DNA of 12,698 nucleotides, taken from positions 1-12,698 of the forward strand of contig CAAGLP010000110.1 of the NCBI GenBank assembly GCA_900770805.1, in the 5' to 3' direction. Below the pieces are notes generated by a model, which was given only the letters and a program-made list of their open reading frames with translations, did not search any database and was not told the origin of the DNA. The position numbers and the translations under genes are program-made. Source of the DNA: an uncultured Paraprevotella sp. GTDB taxonomy: Bacteria > Bacteroidota > Bacteroidia > Bacteroidales > Bacteroidaceae. Positions 1 to 6,350 of this stretch are shown piece by piece; positions within the stretch are counted from its first letter, which is position 1; each line of letters opens with the position of its first letter.

Positions 1-520
1 ATTGTTTTGAAAGTTATAGTTGTGTGTTGTATTTGCTCAAAAAGAAAAAATGCGGCCTCCTATGCGCACATCACGCACAAGGAACCGCATACATACGAAA
101 TCAAACGAGGCAAAAGTCCATTTTACCCCCCCCCTATTAACAAATGTGAATTCCTTCGTTTTCAACGTTTTATCTCATTATAAATTGCGCGCGATAGTGC
201 GCGTATGTATGGGGCGTAAAACGAAGGGGTTTTGTGGGGTGCTGCTAAATATGGGTTGAAGGGGTTTGTTTTCAGTAGGTTACGGATGGAGTGGGGGAGA
301 GGCAGGATAAAACGAAGCGTTTACATTGGCTTACATTTGGCTTACATCGGGGGCTTGATTGGGTTGTTTTCTTTGGGTGGGGTTTACATTGGCTTCGCGG
401 ATGATCCGTAAATGGGATGGGGTGGGGGAGCGTTCCCTGATGGGCGGTGGTGAACCGCTTTTTTTTTGTCTGAATTTTACTTTTGATGTGTCAAATATAT
501 TCCATATACAGATTATTTGG
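1..520. other. Gene-free left region, candidate phage-end region
   Basis: I see no convincing gene here; the one open frame at 20-259 has low-complexity, non-protein-like content. The stretch has a run of nine C at 126-134, GCGC-rich patches near 63-76 and 187-202, and the first repeat cluster at 319-395. In Mu-like phages the transposase-binding left end lies outside the repressor gene, so this is where it would be expected. The exact phage-host junction cannot be fixed without the right end or an empty insertion site. Confidence 0.5.
319..395 (+). repeat. TTGGC/TTACAT short repeat cluster
   Basis: A 14-bp sequence, GTTTACATTGGCTT, occurs exactly at 319-332 and again at 382-395. Between them, TTACAT recurs at 321-326, 331-336 and 342-347, giving near-tandem units of 10-11 bp (TTACATTGGC, TTACATTTGGC, TTACATCGGGG). 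A spacing close to one DNA helical turn suggests binding sites for one protein on one DNA face. The units share the TTGG..TTACA skeleton with the second cluster at 912-981. Transposase end-binding sites are the leading guess, but this is inference. Confidence 0.6.
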
Positions 521-528
521 TATATTTG
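521..528 (+). promoter_or_regulatory. Bacteroidetes -7 promoter element for the 78-residue gene
   Basis: TATATTTG matches the Bacteroidetes -7 consensus TAnnTTTG, 19 nt before the ATG at 548. No clear TTTG -33 element lies 19-21 nt upstream. The box is one arm of an 8-bp inverted repeat (CAAATATA at 492-499, TATATTTG at 521-528), which could be an operator overlapping the promoter. Confidence 0.5.
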
Positions 529-547
529 CAGACAAAATAGGATTTTT

Positions 548-784
548 ATGGCAAAGGTTATTCATGTGCATTTGACGTATGGGAAGCGCGGTGAGCGCAG
601 GGATTGGTATTTCTCCAGTATATCGGCTGTATATACGGTTCTGACGGCTGAGCAGATTGGAGCGAAGAAGAGTTATTTGCTACATGCTGGGCTGTCGGGA
701 AATGGCACTGTGATGACTAAAAAGGCCATTATAAAGCAGTCTACGCTGATTTCGGGCGGTAGGACGGCTGAACGGACGGAATGA
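548..784 (+). CDS. Small conserved-looking protein of unknown function (78 aa)
   Basis: A compact protein starting MAKVIHVHLTYGKRGERRDW. I choose the ATG at 548 because it follows a -7 promoter element and gives a coherent start; the open frame runs upstream to 359 but through poor sequence. The chain has an N-terminal beta-like stretch (VIHVHLTY), a middle segment WYFSSISAVYTVLTAEQIG, and a basic C-terminus (KKAIIKQSTLI). It resembles small proteins I recall from Bacteroides mobile elements that carry the SSISAVYTVLT pattern, but I know no function for them. There is no signal peptide or membrane segment. It is transcribed alone, toward a strong terminator at 856-886. It lies outside the repressor, so it may be a phage left-end gene or a host gene next to the insertion. 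Confidence 0.7.
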   Translation: MAKVIHVHLTYGKRGERRDWYFSSISAVYTVLTAEQIGAKKSYLLHAGLSGNGTVMTKKAIIKQSTLISGGRTAERTE

Positions 785-855
785 TGGGATGGGTGCGTTA
801 GAATGGCTTTTTAATGGTGCTTGAAGCGTCGGCGGAGGTGCTGGCGGCAAAAATG

Positions 856-886
856 AAGAGGGAGTGCGACGGCGCTCCCTCTTTTT
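856..886 (+). terminator. Rho-independent terminator, possibly bidirectional
   Basis: AAGAGGGAG at 856-864 pairs perfectly with CTCCCTCTT at 875-883. A T-G wobble and two more pairs extend the stem to about 12 bp around a GACG loop. A run of five T (882-886) overlaps and follows the stem, as expected for termination of the gene ending at 784. Read on the minus strand the hairpin is followed by TTCATTTTT, so it may also end transcripts coming leftward from the repressor gene. Confidence 0.85.
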
Positions 887-911
887 GTGTGAATAAGTGT
901 TAAAAAATAAC

Positions 912-981
912 TTGGGGTTACATTTGGGGTTACGGTTTGGGGTTACACTTTTTCGGAGTTTGGGGTTACACTTGGGGTTAC
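912..981 (+). repeat. Iteron-like array of five TTGGGGTTAC repeats
   Basis: The 10-mer TTGGGGTTAC occurs five times on one strand, at 912-921, 924-933, 937-946, 960-969 and 972-981. The start-to-start steps are 12, 13, 23 and 12, so one unit is missing from an otherwise regular period of about 12 bp. Most copies continue as ACA. The array is strictly directional. It fits an array of protein-binding sites (transposase end sites, a transposition enhancer or an iteron) and is related in sequence to the cluster at 319-395. Confidence 0.75.
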
Positions 982-1280
982 ATTTTCTATATTTTCGGGG
1001 GTGCTATGAGGTAGGAAAGTGATACAAAACCGAAGATTTAAGCCCATTTTGTGGGTTATAATGGTAGGAAAATGCACCTTTTAGGTATGTTTTGCGTGTG
1101 TCTTTATATGTGCTTTATTTGGTTATTATCAGTGTTTTAAGTTGTTTTTATCTGTATCTGACCTATAAATGCTGCGTGCGTGCCTGTATGTGGGCTATTC
1201 GAGTCGCATTACGCCGATGTGCAACCGTGCGATGCATCATTGAGTTTCATTACACTGTCCACCAACAATACGTAGGTAGG

Positions 1281-1700
1281 TTATCCTGCATTTGCAATGC
1301 CTGAAATTGTAGCATCCGAAGCATTTTTCCCTTTTTCTCGTTGTAGTTGAGCCATTCGTTCGCGCAATTGGCCTATCTCTTCGGCTTGTTCTCTGATGAT
1401 GGTATCTTTCTCTTGGAGGATGTTGAGCAACTTGTCTTCGAACCTTGATGGCGCAGTGGGTTCCTGCTGAGAGTGGAACATATCCCCCTCCCCCATTATA
1501 ATCCATTCGATATTTATGCTTGGGTATGAGGATTTCATACGACGAAGAGTATCGATGGATAACTTCTTTCTTCCGCTTTTTATGTCGCTGATACCTGCCT
1601 TATTTGTTTCTAATATGGATGCAAGGTGCACGTAGTCGTTGATGGCACCCTTTTGTTTGAGAGCATCTACAACCTCCATAAATCTGATATTTTCATTCAT
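1281..1700 (-). CDS. XRE/Cro-CI-type lysogeny repressor
   Basis: Predicted DNA-binding repressor that keeps the phage lysogenic. Residues 1-75 form a helix-turn-helix domain: the segment LASILETNKAGISDIKSGRK carries the recognition helix, and YPSINIEWIIMGEGDMF is the closing motif seen in many Bacteroidetes phage repressors. Residues about 85-122 are heptad-like and charged (EDKLLNILQEKDTIIREQAE onward), suggesting a coiled coil for dimerisation. No peptidase domain is present, so RecA-driven self-cleavage is unlikely. The gene is transcribed away from the early operon, and AGTATGA half-sites lie between the two starts. A poor match to a minus-strand -7 box (1719-1725 region) leaves its own promoter uncertain. 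The position, next to and divergent from the transposition operon, matches Mu gene c. Confidence 0.88.
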   Translation of the reverse strand: MNENIRFMEVVDALKQKGAINDYVHLASILETNKAGISDIKSGRKKLSIDTLRRMKSSYPSINIEWIIMGEGDMFHSQQEPTAPSRFEDKLLNILQEKDTIIREQAEEIGQLRERMAQLQREKGKNASDATISGIANAG

Positions 1701-1703
1701 ATT

Positions 1704-1718
1704 ATACTAAAAGTATGA
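1704..1718. promoter_or_regulatory. Repressor operator candidate O2
   Basis: ATACT (1704-1708), AAA, AGTAT (1712-1716) is a short dyad just upstream of the repressor start. Its right arm extends to AGTATGA (1712-1718), the same half-site found at 1742-1748 exactly 30 bp away, or about three helical turns. A likely site for autoregulation of the repressor. Confidence 0.6.
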
Positions 1719-1735
1719 AAAAATACGCTAAATAA

Positions 1736-1767
1736 TTTTCAAGTATGAAATAATCATACTATCTTTG
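1736..1767 (+). promoter_or_regulatory. Early-operon promoter
   Basis: The -7 element TATCTTTG (1760-1767) matches TAnnTTTG, and a T-rich -33 element TTTT (1736-1739, consensus TTTG) precedes it by the expected 20 nt. The transcript would start near 1773 and leave a leader of about 37 nt before the ATG at 1810; the leader contains a small TTTCAA/TTGAAA hairpin (1774-1787). Confidence 0.78.
1742..1760. promoter_or_regulatory. Repressor operator candidate O1, inside the early promoter
   Basis: A perfect 19-bp dyad, AGTATGA-AATAA-TCATACT, fills the spacer between the -33 and -7 boxes of the early promoter, and its last T is the first base of the -7 box. Occupation by the adjacent repressor would block RNA polymerase directly. 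Confidence 0.78.
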
Positions 1768-1809
1768 CAGCGCTTTCAAGGTTGAAAACGCGGCCAAAGA
1801 TACGAAAAA

Positions 1810-2049
1810 ATGGCGATAGTAACGAAATTTAAGCGATTAAAAGATATGAGTGACATTAAAGAATGGAGAACGCAGAGCGTGAAGCATAAGGTTGCCTTTG
1901 TGCTGATAATGGATGGTGTGAGTTTTGCCTACAGCAAGGATGACGGTATTGTGTTTACTGCTCCCGAGTCTTATGTGCAGCGCTTGATCGCCCGACTGAT
2001 GAACAGTTATGGTGTGAGCCTGAAGCCGATTATTAACGAAATTAAATAA
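1810..2049 (+). CDS. First early-operon protein, unknown function (79 aa)
   Basis: The first gene downstream of the repressed early promoter, in the position of ner in phage Mu, although I see no clear helix-turn-helix. The chain starts MAIVTKFKRLKDMSDIKEW and has a basic N-terminus, a beta-rich middle (KVAFVLIMDGVSFAYSKDDG) and a helical C-terminus (YVQRLIARLMNSYGVSLKPI). The start follows an A-rich leader with no Shine-Dalgarno. Its stop at 2049 is 8 nt before the next ATG. The beta-strand centre followed by a C-terminal helix might be a small DNA- or protein-binding fold. I do not recognise the family. Confidence 0.72.
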   Translation: MAIVTKFKRLKDMSDIKEWRTQSVKHKVAFVLIMDGVSFAYSKDDGIVFTAPESYVQRLIARLMNSYGVSLKPIINEIK

Positions 2050-2057
2050 GTGTGATT

Positions 2058-2453
2058 ATGGAAAACAAGATTTGTGAGAATTTGAGAGGGCGCCTGATGC
2101 GCAGAATTGCAGGTAAGGAGCAGGATATCGCTACATGTACGGAGAAGTTCAGCGAGGACTACGAGAAGTTCCTGGAGTGGTATGCCGAGGACCTGTACAA
2201 GTACAAGAAGGAACTTTGCTATTACAATAGTATTCTAACGGCCATCGAAACGGATGACCTTTCTTTCCTGAAGGGTGCTCTGAGCAGTCTGTTGGAGGAT
2301 TTGGGCACGGACCTCTTGTGTGGATCGTTGCGCCGTAGCAGTACCAATAGTTTTGTCAACCTCGCCCATGTGCTTGACCTCGAGGTGAAGCAGAAGGTGC
2401 TTGGTTTCTGCAAGACGATGCAGAATGAGATTGTGAGAATGGAGAATAAGTAA
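2058..2453 (+). CDS. Early-operon helical protein, unknown function (131 aa)
   Basis: I choose the ATG at 2058 (MENKICENLRGRLMRRIAGK) over an in-frame GTG two codons earlier. The protein appears almost wholly alpha-helical: an N-terminal charged helix (residues about 5-28), a tyrosine- and glutamate-rich segment around FLEWYAEDLYKYKKELCYY (residues about 36-55), and amphipathic C-terminal helices ending in NEIVRMENK. No catalytic or metal-binding motif is visible. It sits between the 79-aa gene and the 56-aa transposase-like gene, inside what would be the control segment of the early operon. A protein-protein interaction role is possible; the family is not recognised. Confidence 0.72.
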   Translation: MENKICENLRGRLMRRIAGKEQDIATCTEKFSEDYEKFLEWYAEDLYKYKKELCYYNSILTAIETDDLSFLKGALSSLLEDLGTDLLCGSLRRSSTNSFVNLAHVLDLEVKQKVLGFCKTMQNEIVRMENK

Positions 2454-2470
2454 CCTTAAAATAGTGAGGT

Positions 2471-2641
2471 ATGAAGAATGTGACACTAAACGAATTATTA
2501 TCTGTGATGAGTAAGGAGAAGTTCAACGAGTTAAAAAATAGGGGCCAACTTGTCATTACAAAGCGTGCCCCTAATACGGAAATATCGTATGATTCTATCC
2601 CTCTTCGTTATCGTCGTAAACTGAACGACGTTCGTCGGTAG
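2471..2641 (+). CDS. Stand-alone mimic of the transposase N-terminal DNA-binding segment (56 aa)
   Basis: A short frame starting MKNVTLNELLSVMSKEKFNE and ending in YRRKLNDVRR. It aligns to residues 47-99 of the transposase encoded at 3331. The first block is ungapped: L9, M13, S14, L21, K22, R24 and G25 equal transposase L49, M53, S54, L61, K62, R64 and G65, and F18 matches Y58. After a four-residue gap, P44, R46 and R48 equal P88, R90 and R92. The pattern LKxRG...(S/T)(I/L)PxR(Y/F)R recalls the wing and SLP helix of the MuA/Mu-repressor winged-helix domain. It may be a Ner- or repressor-like regulator, or a competitor for transposase sites. It lies in the early operon before the transposase, and its last 47 nt overlap the antisense gene at 2595-2900. 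Confidence 0.72.
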   Translation: MKNVTLNELLSVMSKEKFNELKNRGQLVITKRAPNTEISYDSIPLRYRRKLNDVRR

Positions 2642-2900
2642 ATGATATATAACTGTAATCGTGGAACTGCATGAAAAACTTGATTGTGCGCAAAATGTCT
2701 TCACAGAAGAAGTTGTCATTTATATATGATATTTTGATGACAAGCCATTTGTTATTTTCGTCAAAGAAGTCAAATTCAAACCATAGAGCAAATGCTTTAA
2801 CAAATGCTTTTGCCTCTTCTACATCAAATTGTGGAGTGTCGAAGTCTACGTATTTACCCATTGAAATAGTGGTACAGTTGTAAAATTCCTTATTTGTCAT
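2595..2900 (-). CDS. AT-rich antisense cargo gene within the early operon (101 aa)
   Basis: An acidic, aromatic-rich protein (KAFALWFEFDFFDENNKWLV, then KISYINDNFFCEDILRTIKF), probably mixed alpha/beta and soluble. The family is not recognised. It is read opposite to the surrounding early operon, is visibly more AT-rich than the transposase gene next to it, and overlaps the 3' end of the 56-aa gene tail-to-tail. Upstream on its strand, TACTTTTA (2932 down to 2925) is one base from the -7 consensus, so it may have its own promoter that stays active in the lysogen. These traits suggest a moron or accessory gene, for example for lysogen fitness or superinfection exclusion; this is inference. Its transcript would be antisense to early mRNA. 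Confidence 0.68.
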   Translation of the reverse strand: MTNKEFYNCTTISMGKYVDFDTPQFDVEEAKAFVKAFALWFEFDFFDENNKWLVIKISYINDNFFCEDILRTIKFFMQFHDYSYISSTDERRSVYDDNEEG

Positions 2901-2949
2901 AATAGTTCAATTTTGAAAACGGTGTAAAAGTAATAAAAACAAGTGAGAT

Positions 2950-3321
2950 ATGAAACAATTTATTCACATAACTAAAGAGAACCGTGAGGGCTTGGCCAAG
3001 ATATTCAGGACTGGTGAGCGTACGGTATGGAATGCGTTGCAGTTTGCCAAGGTCGGTGATGAGGACTTGAGCAAGCGTATACGCAAGGCTGCTATTGAGC
3101 GCGGTGGTATCTTGATGGCGAAGGAGGTTCCCATGGAACAGACCTTCTGGGACCACGACGATTATATGCGCCAGTATTATATGAATGGTGCGGTGTTGGA
3201 GTTGAGCCGTAAGGATAACTCGGCAGTGGTGTTCTTCAAGGGCGAACCAGTAAAGAACTATGCCAATGTGCTGCTCTCCGACATTGAGGGAATCCAGGAA
3301 TATGCAATGGGCTTGAAATAA
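2950..3321 (+). CDS. Putative helix-turn-helix early regulator (123 aa)
   Basis: Residues about 7-35 (ITKENREGLAKIFRTGERTV, then WNALQFA) look like a helix-turn-helix of the type in which TERTVWNAL forms the recognition helix. They are followed by a basic stretch ending RIRKAAIERGGI. The C-terminal half (residues 60-123) is mixed, with a beta-hairpin-like VLELSRKDNSAVVFFKGEPV and an acidic helix. I recall similar proteins directly in front of the transposase in Bacteroides Mu-like prophages. The start ATG follows TGAGAT with no Shine-Dalgarno. The stop is only 9 nt before the transposase ATG, so the two are probably co-translated. A regulator of transposition or of early transcription is the most likely role. 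Confidence 0.72.
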   Translation: MKQFIHITKENREGLAKIFRTGERTVWNALQFAKVGDEDLSKRIRKAAIERGGILMAKEVPMEQTFWDHDDYMRQYYMNGAVLELSRKDNSAVVFFKGEPVKNYANVLLSDIEGIQEYAMGLK

Positions 3322-3330
3322 GAAGTTGCT

Positions 3331-5439
3331 ATGGAGTATTACGGTAAGATATTGTGTATCTCGGCCACTGACCTGACCTACGACGACCGCCCTGTCCTTG
3401 TGGATGGTGTTGCGGACTATAGCCGTAGCCGTGTGTTGGATGGGAGAGACCCCTCTATGCTGCCGTCGGATGTACTCGCCCCGATAATGAGTGAACCTAA
3501 CTACAAGCAGTTGAAGGCACGCGGTAAAATCAATGTCGTGCGTAATGGTGGCGGTTTGGGTAACTATGTGCTCGTAGAGGTGGCCACCTTGCCCCAGAGA
3601 TTCAGAGAGCGTATCAAGGAAAAGTATGGTGAGATGAAGGAGAATATATTGCGTGACTGGTTTGCCCGTCACTACACGATGGATGCTCAGGCTCGTGCCT
3701 TCTACACGCGGTTCCGATTTGAGAACGGTGATGCGTTGCCTCCCGAGCATATCAATGAGTATACGGTGAACGCCTCGGTGTTGCAGGCTGTGCTTGCCTT
3801 GCTCGATGACACTCGCATCATGCGCAAGGCCATGCAGGGCGACACGGTGAACTGGGGCGAGATGGCCGGTGCTATCAGTTATTATCAGGTGGAGTTCGGG
3901 CATACGCTTCCGCTCAGCACGAACCGCTTCAAGGCTCGTGTGAACGACTTCCGTGAGCATGGTTACGGGTGCCTTATCAGCAAGAAGTTCCAGAACCAGA
4001 ACACGCGCAAGGTGACTCACCGCATAGAGCGTCTTGTGCTGGGCCTTGCAGCCTTGGAGGAGCGTCCGTATGCCACGGTGGTAATGGAGATGTACAACCA
4101 GTTCTTGTGTGGCGAGATAGAGGTGGCCGACTTGGAGACGGGCGAGATGTTTGTTCCCGAGGAGTTCATCGACCGCAAGGGCAACCCTGTGGTGTTGAGT
4201 GAGGGTACCATCTCGAACATCCTGAAAGACCACAAGAACCGTGCGCTGCTCTCGAAGGTGCACGACAGCGGTTGGGACTTCAACAACCGTTACCGTCCTT
4301 ACCATTTGCGCCATGGGGCCATCTTCGCAGGAAGTAAGATTTCGCTTGATGACCGCGACCTGCCCCGTCCGATGCACAATGGCCAGCGCGTGAAGGCATA
4401 CTACGCCTATGACGTGGCGAGCGGTGCCGTGGTGGGCTATGCCTACAGTCGCCTGAAGACGAAGGAGCTGTTTATTGACTGTATGCGCAACATGTTCCAG
4501 ACGCTGGACCGCAACGGTCTGTATATGCCTGCCGAGTTGGAGGTGGAGCATCATCTGGTATCGAACTTTGCGGACGGGCTGATGCAAGCTGGTACGGTGT
4601 TTCCCCTGATACGCTGGTGTAACCCTGGCAACTCGCGCGAGAAACGTGCCGAGCACTTCAACAGGGGCAAGAAGTACGGTGTGGAAAAACGCCTTCAAAC
4701 CAACATAGGCCGTTGGTATGCCAAACTTGAGGCGAACCGTCCGAAGGAGGAGAAGGTTTATGACGAGCTCAACAACACCTACAAGGTGAAGACATACAGT
4801 TACGAGGAACTGGTGGCTGATGATGTGAGGGCCTTGACCGAATGGAACAACCAACCTCATCCCAACCAGAAGAGGTATCCTGGTATGAGCCGATGGGATG
4901 TGTTGTGCCAGACGCAGAACCCGAACCTTGCAGCATGGGACCGCCATGTGCTGTACCGCTATATCGGTGAGTGTACGGAGACGAGTATCAGGCAGAACAT
5001 GTACTGCACTGTGCAGTACCAGCAGTACCGCTTGCCTTCGCCCGAGGTGATAGAGAAGCTCGCGCCTCGCAACAATAAGGTGACGGCCTATTATCTGCCC
5101 GACATTGACGGAAACATCAACGAGGTGTATATATACCAGGGCGACAGATTTATTGCGACCTGCGGCCTTCTGGAGCGTTACAACGAGGCTACAGCCGAGC
5201 AGACCGAAGCCGACAAGGAGGCTTACACGGAGCAGGCGAAGTATGTGGCCCAGTTTGACAGCATGATGAAGGAGAGCAAGATCCAGAAGGTGTCTGTCTC
5301 CAGTAGGGCCGATGTGGTGGCTATGGATAGCATAGAGGTGAAGCCCGTAAGTGCCAATGTCGTGGATGACGGCGATGAGGACTATGCTGAATATATGGAT
5401 ATGGAACGTATTAGAGAACGTGCACGAGCATCAGTATAA
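3331..5439 (+). CDS. MuA-like DDE transposase
   Basis: Catalyses strand transfer of phage DNA ends for integration and replicative transposition. Length (702 aa) is close to MuA (663 aa). Residues about 45-100 contain ARGKINVVRNGGG...ATLPQRFR, matching the MuA N-terminal winged-helix pattern. The RNase H-like core spans about 330-470: SLDDRDLP (D340/D341), YYAYDVASGAVVGYAYS (357-373), ELEVEHHL (402-409) and NSREKRAEHFNRGKKYG (434-450). Candidate catalytic residues are D340 or D341, E406 and E441; the second acid appears to be Glu rather than Asp, and the 35-residue step to E441 is shorter than in MuA. The region 540-610 is the likely beta-barrel, and the acidic-then-basic tail (residues 670-702) is the probable ATPase-interacting part. 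The ATPase gene follows 31 nt downstream. Confidence 0.95.
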   Translation: MEYYGKILCISATDLTYDDRPVLVDGVADYSRSRVLDGRDPSMLPSDVLAPIMSEPNYKQLKARGKINVVRNGGGLGNYVLVEVATLPQRFRERIKEKYGEMKENILRDWFARHYTMDAQARAFYTRFRFENGDALPPEHINEYTVNASVLQAVLALLDDTRIMRKAMQGDTVNWGEMAGAISYYQVEFGHTLPLSTNRFKARVNDFREHGYGCLISKKFQNQNTRKVTHRIERLVLGLAALEERPYATVVMEMYNQFLCGEIEVADLETGEMFVPEEFIDRKGNPVVLSEGTISNILKDHKNRALLSKVHDSGWDFNNRYRPYHLRHGAIFAGSKISLDDRDLPRPMHNGQRVKAYYAYDVASGAVVGYAYSRLKTKELFIDCMRNMFQTLDRNGLYMPAELEVEHHLVSNFADGLMQAGTVFPLIRWCNPGNSREKRAEHFNRGKKYGVEKRLQTNIGRWYAKLEANRPKEEKVYDELNNTYKVKTYSYEELVADDVRALTEWNNQPHPNQKRYPGMSRWDVLCQTQNPNLAAWDRHVLYRYIGECTETSIRQNMYCTVQYQQYRLPSPEVIEKLAPRNNKVTAYYLPDIDGNINEVYIYQGDRFIATCGLLERYNEATAEQTEADKEAYTEQAKYVAQFDSMMKESKIQKVSVSSRADVVAMDSIEVKPVSANVVDDGDEDYAEYMDMERIRERARASV

Positions 5440-5470
5440 CAGATTAGAACAACATTAAAATAGTATTACA

Positions 5471-6349
5471 ATGGAACTGACAAATGAGATTAGAGAGCGA
5501 ATCCGTGAGGCTATTGCCAAGGATCGTGAGAACTTCCCGAGTGATAACCGCCATGCCGTATCTTTGGGCATATCTGCCAGCGTATACAACGCCATCAAGA
5601 AGGGCAACTACGAGAAGCAGGTGAGCGAGGCGAACTGGATATGCATTGCGCGTCGTTTGGATGTGGTGATTAGAAAAGAGATGGAATGGGTTGCTGCCGA
5701 GACTCCGACCTTCCTCTTCATCAGCGAACAGTTGTCGCTATGCCAGCAGGGAAGCATTAGTGCGATATTGTGCGACCTGCCTAATATCGGCAAAACCTAT
5801 ACGGCACGCATCTACGCACAAACCCATCGCCATGCCGTGTATGTGGACTGCTCTCAAGTGAAGAGCAAGCAGAAGCTCATCCGCTACATAGCCAAGGAAT
5901 TTGGCGTGGGCAACAATGGGCGATATAGCGATGTGTATGCTGACCTCGTGGGTTATCTTCGTGTGATAGACACACCGCTCGTTATCCTTGACGAGGCTGG
6001 TGACCTGCAGTATGAGGCATTCCTTGAGTTGAAGGCTTTGTGGAATGCCACCGAGAGATGTTGCGCCTGGTATATGATGGGTGCTGACGGTTTGAAGGAG
6101 AAGATAGAACGTGCCATCGAGGGCAAAAAGGTGGGCTACACGGAGATGCTTTCGCGCTATGGCGATACGTACAGCCGTGTGACTCCTGAGGACGGCAAGG
6201 AACGCGAAAAGTTCCTCAAGGCCCAGGCAATGATCGTGGCGAAGCTCAATGCTCCGAAGGGTGCCGATGTGCGTGCCATCGTCAATATGTCGGGCGGTGG
6301 ATTGCGTAGGGTGTATACTGAAATTGAGAAACTGAAAAAGGAGGCATAA
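5471..6349 (+). CDS. MuB-like AAA+ target-selection ATPase
   Basis: Partner of the transposase. In Mu the ATP-bound protein coats target DNA and activates MuA. Residues 1-75 form an N-terminal helix-turn-helix region (RHAVSLGISASVYNAIKKGN), as in MuB. The AAA+ part has Walker A CDLPNIGKTYT (101-111; K108, T109), Walker B VILDEAGD (171-178; D174, E175), and a sensor-like YMMGADGL (201-208). The C-terminal segment NMSGGGLRRVYTEIEKLKKE (272-291) is basic and helical. The length (292 aa) is close to MuB (312 aa). The Walker A is degenerate: positions that are usually Gly before GKT are Asp and Asn. The gene follows the transposase in the same operon and is followed after one nucleotide by the next ATG. 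Confidence 0.93.
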   Translation: MELTNEIRERIREAIAKDRENFPSDNRHAVSLGISASVYNAIKKGNYEKQVSEANWICIARRLDVVIRKEMEWVAAETPTFLFISEQLSLCQQGSISAILCDLPNIGKTYTARIYAQTHRHAVYVDCSQVKSKQKLIRYIAKEFGVGNNGRYSDVYADLVGYLRVIDTPLVILDEAGDLQYEAFLELKALWNATERCCAWYMMGADGLKEKIERAIEGKKVGYTEMLSRYGDTYSRVTPEDGKEREKFLKAQAMIVAKLNAPKGADVRAIVNMSGGGLRRVYTEIEKLKKEA

Positions 6350-6350
6350 T

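Larger units (their letters stand above)
785..1280. other. Intergenic region between the 78-aa gene and the repressor
   Basis: No credible gene. It contains the terminator at 856-886, the TTGGGGTTAC repeat array at 912-981, a 9-bp direct repeat GGTAGGAAA (1010-1018 and 1063-1071) and a weak AGCCCA/TGGGTT stem (1041-1057). A frame at 1092-1304 starts at TTG and runs into the repressor gene antisense; I treat it as spurious. The region forms the 3' side of the repressor gene and may belong to the transposition end. Confidence 0.5.

Noticed and set aside
20..259. Plus-strand frame of 79 codons at the left end
   Set aside because: It crosses a nine-C run and GCGC-rich DNA, has no promoter, and the composition is unlike a protein.
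912..981. Array considered as a CRISPR
   Set aside because: The repeats are 10 bp with 2-3 bp between most copies, far too short for repeats and spacers, and there are no cas genes.
1092..1304. Possible small membrane protein (hydrophobic N-terminus, many Cys)
   Set aside because: Starts at TTG, has no promoter or ribosome site, and its end overlaps the repressor gene; the hydrophobicity follows from a T-rich tract.
2890..4947. Long minus-strand open frame of 685 codons
   Set aside because: It lies opposite the transposase gene, whose strong domain motifs are on the plus strand. The minus product is rich in His, Leu and Val with no domain pattern, typical of an antisense shadow of a GC-biased gene.
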